From contig CBDAPU010000001.1 in NCBI GenBank assembly GCA_965198875.1, positions 1,302,001 through 1,366,000 of the forward strand: 64,000 nt of DNA, written 5' to 3'. Of the stretch, positions 42,792 through 51,510 are shown one piece after another. Source of the DNA: CBDAPU01 sp965198875 (GTDB lineage: Bacteria; Pseudomonadota; Gammaproteobacteria; Eutrophobiales; Eutrophobiaceae). Each line of letters starts with the position of its first letter. Position 1 is the stretch's first letter. The notes beneath the pieces are model-generated. The model was not told where the DNA came from and ran no database searches. It was given only the letters and a program-made list of their open reading frames with translations. Both the position numbers and the translations under genes were made by a program.

Positions 42792-43804
42792 TAATCAGCG
42801 TGCATCAATGCGAGCGTGGTATCCAGCATTCTGTTTGAGAAACCCCATTCATTATCATACCAGGCCACGACTTTTACTGTTTTCCCTTCTATCACTTTCG
42901 TCAGGGATGCATCATAGGTAGAGGAGGCCGGATCATGGTTAAAATCAACGGAAACCAGCGGCGCATCATTAAACGCCAGCACGCCTTTTAAGGGGCCGGC
43001 CGCCGCCTCACGCATGATGTCGTCAATTTCACCGTGAGACGTCTCTCTTGATGCGAGGAAACTTAAATCCACCACGGAAACATTGATCGTGGGGACACGC
43101 ACGGCGTAACCGTCCAGCTTGCCGTTGAGCTCAGGCAACACCAGCCCGACGGCGGCGGCGGCGCCGGTTTTAGTGGGGATCATGGACATACTCGCCGCCC
43201 GCGCCCGGCGTAAGTCGCTGTGATAGACATCGGTCAACACCTGATCGTTGGTGTAGGCGTGAATGGTGGTCATGGTGCCGTTGACTACGCCAATATGCTC
43301 ATGCAGTACTTTCACAATGGGCGCCAGGCAATTCGTTGTGCAGGAGGCATTGGAGATCACCGTATCGCTTTGTTTGAGCACATCATGATTGACGCCATAG
43401 ACAATGGTCGCATCCACATCATTGCCGCCCGGTGCGGAGATGATGACTTTTTTAGCGCCACCTCTGAGGTGGGCGCCGGCCTTTTCCTTGCTGGCAAAAA
43501 AGCCGGTGGACTCATACACCACATCAACACCCAGCTCGCCCCAGGGCAGCTTTGACGGATCACGCTCCGAGAGCACCTGTATCCTCTCGCCGTTGACCCG
43601 CATGGTGTTATCTTCAACGCTGACTGTTCCTGGAAACTTCCCATGGGCGGTGTCATACCGTGTCAGGTGCGCGTTTGTCTCGGCGTCACCGAGATCATTC
43701 ACCGCAACGATCTGAATCTCATCGGTACGGCCACTTTCATACAGGGCGCGCAGGATATTGCGACCAATTCTTCCATAGCCATTGATACCCACTTTTATTG
43801 CCAT
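42791..43804 (-). CDS. gap: Glyceraldehyde-3-phosphate dehydrogenase, type I
   Basis: GAPDH oxidises or forms glyceraldehyde-3-phosphate with NAD(P). The 337 residues include the NAD loop IKVGINGYGRIGRNILRAL, the catalytic cysteine in SNASCTTNCLAPIVKVL, and the C-terminal AWYDNEWGFSNRML. ATG 43804 follows GGAG by nine bases. Just downstream of tkt and overlapping pgk, as in Calvin-cycle and glycolytic clusters of this class. Confidence 0.97.
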   Translation of the reverse strand: MAIKVGINGYGRIGRNILRALYESGRTDEIQIVAVNDLGDAETNAHLTRYDTAHGKFPGTVSVEDNTMRVNGERIQVLSERDPSKLPWGELGVDVVYESTGFFASKEKAGAHLRGGAKKVIISAPGGNDVDATIVYGVNHDVLKQSDTVISNASCTTNCLAPIVKVLHEHIGVVNGTMTTIHAYTNDQVLTDVYHSDLRRARAASMSMIPTKTGAAAAVGLVLPELNGKLDGYAVRVPTINVSVVDLSFLASRETSHGEIDDIMREAAAGPLKGVLAFNDAPLVSVDFNHDPASSTYDASLTKVIEGKTVKVVAWYDNEWGFSNRMLDTTLALMHAD

Positions 43805-43841
43805 GACTGTTACTCCGGATCTCGTTAAATGGTTAGATCTG

Positions 43842-45836
43842 CTACTGATATGACTCTATGAGAGCAAGCAGACCATCATGATTGATGGCAAAATGGTTGT
43901 AAACATCTTTCGCGGGGGCGGATACACCAAAGCTCGCCACGCCCAGTATTTTCCCCTCAAGACCGACATATTTTCGCCAGTAGTCCGGGACCCCGGCCTC
44001 AATGGCGATGCGCTTTTTACAACCCGATGGCAACACCTCTTCACGATAGGCGTCGGGCTGTCTGTCGAACGCATCGGTGGACGGCATAGACACAACACGA
44101 ATATGCCGGCCCGCATCATTTAATCTTTGGGCGACCCCCAAAGCGATGCTGACTTCCGAGCCGGTTGCCAGGATGATCAACTCCGGTGTCGCCTCTGATC
44201 CGAGGAGCGTATAGCCCCCCTGCCGTATATGTGCGATTTGCTCGGCGCTGCGTTCTATATGTGGCAAGCCCTGACGTGAGAGCAACAGGCAGGTGGGTTG
44301 CGTCTGATTTTCAATGGCCATTTTCCACGCCACAGCGGTTTCCACCCCATCGCAAGGACGCCAAACGGACATGTTCGGGATCAGGCGTAATGTTGCGGCC
44401 TGCTCAACGGCCTGGTGTGTGGGGCCGTCTTCGCCAAGGCCGATTGAGTCGTGGGTTAGAATAAAAATAGCTCGTTGCCTCATGAGGGCCGCCATACGCA
44501 ATGCATTTCTTGCATATTCCGTGAAGATTAAGAATGTACCGCCATAGGGCAAAAACCCCTTGTGCAGGGCGATGCCGTTGTTGATCGCCGCCATAGCAAA
44601 CTCCCTGACGCCGTAATAAAGGTAATTTCCCCGCTTGTTGGATGCGGTGATCACGCTGGCCCCGTCCCAGAGGGTGAGGTTGGAGCCGGTCAGATCAGCA
44701 GAGCCGCCGATCAATTCCGGCAGTGCCGGCCCGTAGGCGTTTAAGGCATTTTGCGACGCCTTGCGGGTGGCGATCATCTCCGCTTCTTTGGCGCTGGCGT
44801 TGATGTGGCCCGTTGTTACTGTTTGCCAGCTATCGGGCAGTTGACCTTGAATGCGCCGCCGGAATTCTCTCGCCAGCTCCGGGTGGTCTCTCTCATAGCG
44901 TGAGAACTTCTCATTCCAGGCCGCTTCCAGCGCATCGCCACGTTCGAGCGCATTCCAGGCGGCATAGATCTCCTCAGGGATTACAAATGCCGGATAGGGC
45001 CAGTCAATGGCCTCCCGCACCAGGGCGACTTCCTCTTCCCCCAAGGCGGCGCCGTGGCTTTCGGCCTTGCCCTGTTTGTTAGGTGAGCCCCGGCCGATGA
45101 TGGTGTTGCAACAAATGATGCTGGGTTTGCCGGTGATGGTTCTCGCATCATGGATGGCCTGTTTGACAGCGTCTGCATCATGGCCGTCCACATCGGCTAT
45201 CACATGCCATTGGTAGGAGGCAAATCGTTGCGGGATGTTTTCCGTGAACCAGCCCGTCACCTCGCCATCTATGGAGATGGCATTGCCGTCATAGAGGACG
45301 ATCAGTTTGCCCAGGCCCAGTGTTCCTGCTAATGAGCATGCTTCATGAGAGACGCCTTCCATCAAACAACCATCACCTACGGATACATAAGTGAAATGAT
45401 TGACGATATCGAGATCACCACGATTGAACTGCGCCGCCAATGTGCGCTCGGCAATGGCCATGCCCACCCCATTGGCGAGCCCCTGACCGAGTGGCCCGGT
45501 CGTGGTTTCTATGCCGGGCGTCTGGCCGTACTCAGGGTGTCCCGGTGTTTTTGAGTGTAATTGACGGAAGTTTTTCAGCTCCTGCACTGACAGATCATAA
45601 CCGCTCAAATGTAAAACGGCGTACAGCAACATGGAGCCATGTCCGTTAGACATGACGAACCTGTCCCTGTCCACCCATGCGGGGTTGTTCGGATTATGCT
45701 TTAGGAAATCATTCCACAACACCTCGGCCATATCCGCCATGCCCATCGGTGCGCCGGGATGCCCTGAGTTTGCACGTTGTACGGCGTCCATGGTTAATGC
45801 TCGGATGGCATTGGCAAGTTGAGCCCTGGAAGGCAT
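43842..45836 (-). CDS. tkt: Transketolase
   Basis: Transketolase moves two-carbon units between sugar phosphates in the pentose phosphate and Calvin cycles. The 664 residues match the family. TPP binding is in VGDGCLMEGVSHEA and LYDGNAISIDG; NSGHPGAPMGMADMAEVLW and ILTHDSIGLGEDGPTHQAVEQ are diagnostic. ATG 45836 is preceded by GGGGGAG. Divergent from metK across 260 bases that must hold both promoters. Confidence 0.96.
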   Translation of the reverse strand: MPSRAQLANAIRALTMDAVQRANSGHPGAPMGMADMAEVLWNDFLKHNPNNPAWVDRDRFVMSNGHGSMLLYAVLHLSGYDLSVQELKNFRQLHSKTPGHPEYGQTPGIETTTGPLGQGLANGVGMAIAERTLAAQFNRGDLDIVNHFTYVSVGDGCLMEGVSHEACSLAGTLGLGKLIVLYDGNAISIDGEVTGWFTENIPQRFASYQWHVIADVDGHDADAVKQAIHDARTITGKPSIICCNTIIGRGSPNKQGKAESHGAALGEEEVALVREAIDWPYPAFVIPEEIYAAWNALERGDALEAAWNEKFSRYERDHPELAREFRRRIQGQLPDSWQTVTTGHINASAKEAEMIATRKASQNALNAYGPALPELIGGSADLTGSNLTLWDGASVITASNKRGNYLYYGVREFAMAAINNGIALHKGFLPYGGTFLIFTEYARNALRMAALMRQRAIFILTHDSIGLGEDGPTHQAVEQAATLRLIPNMSVWRPCDGVETAVAWKMAIENQTQPTCLLLSRQGLPHIERSAEQIAHIRQGGYTLLGSEATPELIILATGSEVSIALGVAQRLNDAGRHIRVVSMPSTDAFDRQPDAYREEVLPSGCKKRIAIEAGVPDYWRKYVGLEGKILGVASFGVSAPAKDVYNHFAINHDGLLALIESYQ

Positions 45837-46096
45837 TGACTCCCCCTGATGATGTTGCCTGTCGTTAGCGGTATTATCCCCTGCAAACGCCATGAAGGGC
45901 GGCGCTTACACTTCAGTCACCGGGAGCGGACGGCGCCCACATAACAAGGTGACGGGTCTTTGCCATTCTAACGATATACAGCAGCGGAAGACAGGTATTT
46001 TTATCCCGACTTACCGCCCGGTTATTCTCTCGCTACACTGTAAAATCAGGGCATAACTGATTAGAATGAAGACGCTTAAACAAACATGGGGAAGGC

Positions 46097-47269
46097 ATGA
46101 GTTACCTATTTACCTCCGAGTCTGTATCGGAGGGTCATCCGGATAAAGTGGCCGATCAGGTATCCGATGCGATACTCGATGCAATACTGGCCCAAGACAA
46201 GCAATCGCGGGTGGCCTGTGAGACCATGATAAACACCGGCATGGTGGTGCTCTCCGGCGAGATCACATCAAAAGCGAATGTGGATTATGCCCAGGTGGTG
46301 AGGAAGACAATCAACGGGATTGGCTACCATTCATCAGAAACCGGCTTTGATGCGAGCGGTTGTGCGGTGTTGGCGTCCCTGGATAAGCAATCGCCGGATA
46401 TCGCTCAAGGCGTTAATGAAGGCGAGGGGCTTGATCTTGACCAGGGGGCGGGCGATCAGGGGCTGATGTTTGGTTATGCCTGTAATGAAACCGAAGTGCT
46501 CATGCCGTTTCCGATCACCTATGCACATCGGCTGGTCAAAAAACAAGCTGAAGTCAGGAAATCCGGCGCCCTGCCCTGGTTGCGGCCGGACGCAAAGTCG
46601 CAGGTGAGTGTGCGATACGATAACGGCAAACCCGTTGCTATTGATACGGTGGTGTTATCGACACAACATGATGAAGGCGTCAGCCACAAGGAGATCGAGG
46701 AGGCCGTGATCGAGGAGATCATCAAACCGGTGTTGCCGCCGAGCCGGCTCTCTCCGAACGCCAATTTTCTGGTTAATCCCACCGGTCGTTTCGTGATCGG
46801 CGGGCCTGCAGGGGATTGTGGTCTGACCGGTCGCAAGATCATCGTTGATACGTATGGGGGCGCCGCCCATCATGGCGGCGGTGCGTTTTCCGGCAAGGAT
46901 CCGTCAAAAGTAGACCGCTCCGCCGCCTATGCGGGACGCTACGTGGCCAAGAATATCGTCGCCGCCGGTCTGGCCGATAAATGCGAGGTGCAGGTGGCCT
47001 ATGCCATTGGTATCGCCAAACCCGTGAGCTTGATGGTGAACACCTTTGGCAGCGGCAAGATCCCCGAAGCGCAAATTGAGGCATTGGTAGAAGCGACATT
47101 CGATCTGCGCCCCAAGGCCATCATTGCAGACTTAAACCTGTTAAGACCCATTTATCAACAAAGCGCCGCCTATGGTCATTTTGGCCGTGAAGAAACAGAC
47201 TTTACCTGGGAGGCCACAGACAGGGCGGTCGAGCTAAAAGACCACGCCGGTTTAAGTAGCGCCGCTTGA
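46097..47269 (+). CDS. metK: S-adenosylmethionine synthetase
   Basis: MetK makes SAM from methionine and ATP. The 390 residues include the signature GAGDQGLMFGYACNE and the ATP loop GGGAFSGKDPSKVDRSAAY, with SEGHPDKVADQVSDAILD near the start. GGGGAAGG precedes the ATG. It opens a metK-ahcY-metF block that covers the activated methyl cycle. Confidence 0.97.
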   Translation: MSYLFTSESVSEGHPDKVADQVSDAILDAILAQDKQSRVACETMINTGMVVLSGEITSKANVDYAQVVRKTINGIGYHSSETGFDASGCAVLASLDKQSPDIAQGVNEGEGLDLDQGAGDQGLMFGYACNETEVLMPFPITYAHRLVKKQAEVRKSGALPWLRPDAKSQVSVRYDNGKPVAIDTVVLSTQHDEGVSHKEIEEAVIEEIIKPVLPPSRLSPNANFLVNPTGRFVIGGPAGDCGLTGRKIIVDTYGGAAHHGGGAFSGKDPSKVDRSAAYAGRYVAKNIVAAGLADKCEVQVAYAIGIAKPVSLMVNTFGSGKIPEAQIEALVEATFDLRPKAIIADLNLLRPIYQQSAAYGHFGREETDFTWEATDRAVELKDHAGLSSAA

Positions 47270-47404
47270 GATGGCCGCCTGCACAAAGGGCCGGGATAGC
47301 GAACCGCCGTGGCATACATCATCGCTCATCCATCATGGCTCATCGCAAAAAGTGCAACAGGTGGCGGACTGATTAAGGCGCTTTCAATTCCCGGGCGGGG
47401 AGAC

Positions 47405-47410
47405 TATACT
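47405..47410 (+). promoter_or_regulatory. Possible -10 of an ahcY promoter
   Basis: TATACT (47405-47410) lies 17 bases after TTTCAA (47382-47387), a weak sigma-70-type pair, about 15-20 bases before the SAH riboswitch. It would start the riboswitch-led ahcY transcript apart from metK. Confidence 0.4.
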
Positions 47411-47424
47411 TGCCCCTCCAAAAA

Positions 47425-47495
47425 GGTCTGAGGAGCGTTGCGACGGGATTTTCCGCCAGGCTCAGATCGATCACCACCCACAACGGCGCTCGCTT
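47425..47495 (+). promoter_or_regulatory. SAH riboswitch upstream of ahcY
   Basis: S-adenosylhomocysteine riboswitches switch on SAH-recycling genes. The conserved core is present: gaggagcgttgcgacgg (47430-47446), ccaggctc (47457-47464) and aacggcgctc (47482-47491). The last element can pair with gagcg to form the pseudoknot, and the first with ccaggctc. The element ends about 15 bases before the ahcY Shine-Dalgarno (aaggag, 47508-47513), which fits translational or transcriptional activation on SAH binding. Confidence 0.92.
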
Positions 47496-47517
47496 AAATT
47501 GTCTTTTAAGGAGAACA

Positions 47518-48936
47518 ATGATGAGCGTGGCCAGAGAAGTTGTGTTTTCTGATTTTCATATCGCCGATATATCCCTGGCCGATTGGGGTCATCGGGAGAT
47601 CCGTATCGCCGAGACCGAGATGCCGGGTCTTATATCCATCCGTGAGGAACTGGCCCGTCAACAACCCCTGAAAGGTGCGCGTATCGCCGGCTCTTTGCAC
47701 ATGACCATACAGACCGCCGTGTTGATCGAAACCCTGATCGTCCTGGGCGCCGATGTGAGGTGGGCGTCCTGCAATATTTTCTCCACCCAGGATCACGCCG
47801 CCGCCGCCATAGCCGATCAAGGTATTCCCGTGTTTGCCTACAAAGGCGAGACATTGCAAGAGTACTGGGAATACGCCCACAGGATTATGCAATGGTCCGA
47901 TGGCGGCACGCCCAATCTGCTACTGGATGATGGCGGGGACGCCACCCTGTTGATCACCTTGGGGGCAAAAGCGCAGCAGGACCCATCGGTGCTGGATAAT
48001 CCCACCAGTGAAGAGGAGGCCTGCCTATATGCCTCCATAAAGGGGCGGCTGCAAAGAGATAAAGGCTACTACACACGGATCTGCGAGCGTATTCTGGGCG
48101 TCACCGAGGAGACCACCACCGGGGTGAATCGCCTCTATCAAATGCAACAAAACGGCGCTTTGCCGTTTCCCGCTATCAATGTGAATGATTCTGTGACCAA
48201 GTCCAAGTTCGATAATTTATATGGTTGCCGTGAGTCCCTGGTGGATGGCATTAAGCGGGCGACCGATGTGATGGTGGCCGGAAAAATAGCCGTGGTGCTG
48301 GGCTATGGTGATGTCGGTAAAGGCTGTGCACAATCATTATGTGGATTAGGGGCGAGGGTGTGGGTGACGGAAGTGGACCCCATCTGTGCCTTGCAGGCGG
48401 CGATGGAAGGCTATCGGGTGGTGAGAATGGACGATGTTTGTGGTGATGCGGATATTTTTATCACCGCCACCGGTAATCTTCACGTCATCACCCATGCGCA
48501 TATGCGGGCCATGAAAGACCAAGCCATTGTTTGCAATATCGGTCATTTCGACAATGAGATTGACGTGGCGGGCCTGGAGAAATATGCCTGGGAAGAGATC
48601 AAACCACAGGTTGATCATGTTATTTTCCCTGATGGCAAACGCATTATCCTGCTGGCCAAAGGCAGGCTGGTGAACCTGGGTTGCGCCACCGGACACCCCA
48701 GCTTTGTGATGTCCAATTCATTTACCAACCAGGTGTTGGCGCAGATAGAGCTATATTCCCATCAGGATAAGTACGAGAACGATGTATACGTACTACCCAA
48801 ACACCTCGATGAGAAGGTGGCCCGTTTGCATCTTGAGCGCATCGGGGCGGCGCTCACCACGTTGACCCGCCAACAGGCCGATTATATCGGCGTGGACGTG
48901 AAGGGGCCCTACAAACCCGGGCGCTATCGTTATTGA
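47518..48936 (+). CDS. ahcY: Adenosylhomocysteinase (SAH hydrolase)
   Basis: AhcY splits S-adenosylhomocysteine into adenosine and homocysteine, relieving inhibition of methyltransferases. The 472 residues carry the NAD site VVLGYGDVGKGCAQSL and the signature segments EMPGLISIREE, SCNIFSTQDHAAAA and AIVCNIGHFDNEIDV, ending in the GPYKPGRYRY tail. An open frame runs on upstream through the riboswitch; the ATG at 47518 (or 47521) follows aaggag and is the real start. Confidence 0.96.
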   Translation: MMSVAREVVFSDFHIADISLADWGHREIRIAETEMPGLISIREELARQQPLKGARIAGSLHMTIQTAVLIETLIVLGADVRWASCNIFSTQDHAAAAIADQGIPVFAYKGETLQEYWEYAHRIMQWSDGGTPNLLLDDGGDATLLITLGAKAQQDPSVLDNPTSEEEACLYASIKGRLQRDKGYYTRICERILGVTEETTTGVNRLYQMQQNGALPFPAINVNDSVTKSKFDNLYGCRESLVDGIKRATDVMVAGKIAVVLGYGDVGKGCAQSLCGLGARVWVTEVDPICALQAAMEGYRVVRMDDVCGDADIFITATGNLHVITHAHMRAMKDQAIVCNIGHFDNEIDVAGLEKYAWEEIKPQVDHVIFPDGKRIILLAKGRLVNLGCATGHPSFVMSNSFTNQVLAQIELYSHQDKYENDVYVLPKHLDEKVARLHLERIGAALTTLTRQQADYIGVDVKGPYKPGRYRY

Positions 48937-49001
48937 GCCGGACGTTCGCGACCCTTAATTTGTCCGCGCATGTTTTTATTGGCGAGTAGCCCTGATCACT
49001 G

Positions 49002-49853
49002 ATGAGCAGGTTAGAAGAGGATGCGCTGAAACTCAGCTTTGAGTTTTTTCCGCCCAGGTCGGCTGCAGCACAAGAGAAACTAAAGATAACCACTGAGCGT
49101 CTTGGGCTCCTTGAGCCGGATTTTTTCTCCGTCACCTTTGGCGCCGGTGGCGGCACCCGTGAGAGAACCTTCGAAACAGTCCTGTCCATCAGGGAAATGA
49201 CGCACATGGATGTGGCGCCGCATATTTCCTGTATTGGTTTTCCCTTATCCGATATCAGGGAGGTGCTGGCTCATTATCAGCAACACGATCTCAATCATCT
49301 GGTGGCGTTGCGCGGGGATCGGCCCTCCGGTTCAATCAGCGGCGGCGCCTTTCACCATGCCAATGAGCTGGTTGAGTTTATTCGAAATGAAACGGGCAGC
49401 TATTTTCATATTGAAGTCGCCTGTTATCCGGAGTGTCATCCACAGGCCGAGAGTGCAAGGCAGGACCTTGAGCACTTCAGAAGAAAAGTCGACGCCGGGG
49501 CGAGCAGTGCAATCACCCAGTATTTTTATAACATCGATGCTTATCACCGCTTCGTGGAGAGCTGTGCGGATGTGGGGATTGGCATTCCCATTGTTCCCGG
49601 GATTATGCCGATCACAAATTGCACGCAGTTAGTCCGGTTCTCACAGGCCTGCGGGGCTGAAATACCAAGATGGCTCTTAAAACGCCTGTATGACTATGGT
49701 GATGATGTTGAGAGCATTCGCCGTTTTGGCATAGATGTGACCACCCGATTGTGCGCGCAGTTGCTGGATGCGGGCGCCCCCGGCCTGCATCTTTACACCA
49801 TGAACCAGTCATCGGCCGCTGAGGCCATCTGGGCTAATCTTGGCCTGTGTTAG
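49002..49853 (+). CDS. metF: Methylenetetrahydrofolate reductase
   Basis: MetF supplies 5-methyl-THF for methionine synthesis. The 283 residues have the FAD-barrel landmarks LSFEFFPPRSAAAQEKL, VTFGAGGGTRERTF, VALRGDRPSG, VACYPECHPQA, and the ITQYFYNIDAYHRFV segment. It closes the methyl-cycle block 65 bases after ahcY. Confidence 0.95.
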   Translation: MSRLEEDALKLSFEFFPPRSAAAQEKLKITTERLGLLEPDFFSVTFGAGGGTRERTFETVLSIREMTHMDVAPHISCIGFPLSDIREVLAHYQQHDLNHLVALRGDRPSGSISGGAFHHANELVEFIRNETGSYFHIEVACYPECHPQAESARQDLEHFRRKVDAGASSAITQYFYNIDAYHRFVESCADVGIGIPIVPGIMPITNCTQLVRFSQACGAEIPRWLLKRLYDYGDDVESIRRFGIDVTTRLCAQLLDAGAPGLHLYTMNQSSAAEAIWANLGLC

Positions 49854-50225
49854 GCTCTGTGGCGTCAACCGCTGTTATTCAACATTGCCCCTGTTCATCG
49901 AAAGATATGGACAGGCTCGCCTTGTCGCGGGATGCACAAGAGGGTATGTTCAATGCGCTTGCAGGGCGAGAGAGGTGAGGCCTCATGCCTTGCCTGGCGA
50001 TAGGCCGGTCATTGAAAACATGGTGGACATCAATTACCCGACTTGCCGGTACGCTCTTTGCGGCATTGCTCGAAGGAGGTGGCAAGGGGTTGGTTGCAAA
50101 GGAGGCGTTAAAAATGGGTAGCGGCAATGTTAGGCGAAGCGGCAAGGCTGTCGGGGATAAACACCGCCCACGCCCTGGTGCAGGTGTAGCCTCTGGCGAT
50201 AGCGGCCCCGGAATGAATTAAGCCC
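49854..50225. other. Intergenic region between metF and the pilus operon
   Basis: About 370 bases with no recognised gene. A 78-residue frame (49985-50221) and, within it, a 35-residue frame starting at an ATG (50114) behind a strong AAAGGAGG (50098-50105) end four bases before mshM. The promoter of the pilus operon should lie here, but no good -35/-10 pair was found. Confidence 0.5.
49985..50221 (+). CDS. Possible small protein leading the pilus operon
   Basis: A 78-residue frame ending four bases before mshM. Its N-terminal part has a hydrophobic stretch (SITRLAGTLFAALLEGG), and its C-terminal part is basic and glycine-rich. The internal ATG at 50114 has a better ribosome site and would give only 35 residues. 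I recognise no family; the spacing to mshM is the main support. Confidence 0.25.
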   Translation: MPCLAIGRSLKTWWTSITRLAGTLFAALLEGGGKGLVAKEALKMGSGNVRRSGKAVGDKHRPRPGAGVASGDSGPGMN

Positions 50226-51251
50226 ATGTATTATGATTATTTTGGATTAAACCAGCCACCTTTCAAGATCACCCCGGACACCAAACTATTTTATCCGGGC
50301 GGCAACCGGGGCGCCATTCTTGAGGCGTTGTTGTACGCCATCACCCGTGGTGAGGGGATCATAAAAGTGGTCGGCGAGGTCGGCAGCGGCAAAACCATGC
50401 TATGCCGTATGCTGGAAAAAGACCTGCCCGGGCAGGTGGAGATCGTCTATCTCGCCAATCCCCGTATTGCACCGGAGAACATACTGCATGCCATCGCCTT
50501 CGAACTGGCGCTTGAGGTCTCGCCAACAACACCCCGCCTGGAAGTCACCCATCGCCTGCAACACTTCCTTCTTAAAAAGCACGGTCACAATCATCAGGTG
50601 GTGGTGTTCGTGGAGGAGGCCCAGGCGATGCCGGTGGCGACGCTGGAGGAGATCCGCTTGCTGAGTAATTTAGAGACGCAGACCAGTAAACTGCTACAGA
50701 TCGTGTTGTTTGGACAGCCCGAGCTGGATGAGATGATCGCCACCCCGGCGATCCGCCAGTTGAAAGAGCGGATCACTTATAGTTTCCAGCTAACCCCCCT
50801 GGCGAGAGATGACGTTAAGGCCTATCTCAATACCCGCCTTCGTGCCTGTAACTACAGATCGGCGGAGTTGTTCACTCGCCCGGCGATCAAGGAAATCGCA
50901 CGCTATTCCAAAGGTCTGCTACGCCGAATTAACATCCTCGCTGATAAGTCCCTGCTGGCGGCCTATGCCCTGGGCGATCATCACATTGAGGCCAGGCACG
51001 TCAAACAGGCGGCCATGGACAGCGAGTTCATCACCAGGCGCCCCGCTCCCCGGCTGCCCCTTGCCATTGCCGCCGGTTTGGCGGTCCTCGCCCTTGCCCT
51101 CTGGCTCACAAAACCCGCCGATGTGGACAGGCTGGAGCTAACGGGGGCAACGCCGAACGTGGTTGAGACGCCGGGTCCGCCGAGCCAAAGCGCTGGGCCA
51201 GCAGATGATAATGTGTCCGTTGAAGACCTCGCCATCCGCCCCGGCGAGTAA
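50226..51251 (+). CDS. mshM: MSHA biogenesis AAA ATPase MshM (ExeA/GspA-like)
   Basis: A 341-residue P-loop ATPase of the ExeA/GspA type used in pilus or secretin assembly. It has the family start YFGLNQPPFKITPDT, Walker A GEVGSGKTMLCRML, Walker B VVVFVEEAQAMP, and a C-terminal membrane helix near residue 285 (LPLAIAAGLAVLALALWL) followed by a short periplasmic tail. It opens the operon just before the secretin MshL. Confidence 0.86.
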   Translation: MYYDYFGLNQPPFKITPDTKLFYPGGNRGAILEALLYAITRGEGIIKVVGEVGSGKTMLCRMLEKDLPGQVEIVYLANPRIAPENILHAIAFELALEVSPTTPRLEVTHRLQHFLLKKHGHNHQVVVFVEEAQAMPVATLEEIRLLSNLETQTSKLLQIVLFGQPELDEMIATPAIRQLKERITYSFQLTPLARDDVKAYLNTRLRACNYRSAELFTRPAIKEIARYSKGLLRRINILADKSLLAAYALGDHHIEARHVKQAAMDSEFITRRPAPRLPLAIAAGLAVLALALWLTKPADVDRLELTGATPNVVETPGPPSQSAGPADDNVSVEDLAIRPGE

Positions 51252-51300
51252 ACCGGGATGACCTGCTTCTCGCCCGTTGTTGATGGAAGCGGATCGGTCA

Positions 51301-51329
51301 TGCTTAAATCGTTGTATTGAAGCTATAAT
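51301..51329 (+). promoter_or_regulatory. Possible promoter before mshL
   Basis: A perfect -10 hexamer TATAAT (51324-51329) sits in the 259-base gap between mshM and mshL. The region 17 bases upstream (TGCTTA) is a poor -35. It could give mshL onwards a separate start. Confidence 0.35.
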
Positions 51330-51510
51330 CTGCTGGCGAAGATGTCGGCCAGGGCCGGCGTAAGAGGCCAGGCCATTTGAGGGGCGGGTGTGAGATGGAT
51401 ATATCGCAACACCAGTGAGGAGGTGCCCTTGTGAGGTTTAAGCGCACATCAACAGGCGTGGATGCTTCAGGATAGGCGTTAATTTTAAGATCATTTTGCC
51501 GAGATGGGTG

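Noticed and set aside
47410..47517. N-terminal extension of AhcY by 36 residues
   Set aside because: This stretch is the SAH riboswitch; the Shine-Dalgarno and conserved start point to 47518 or 47521.
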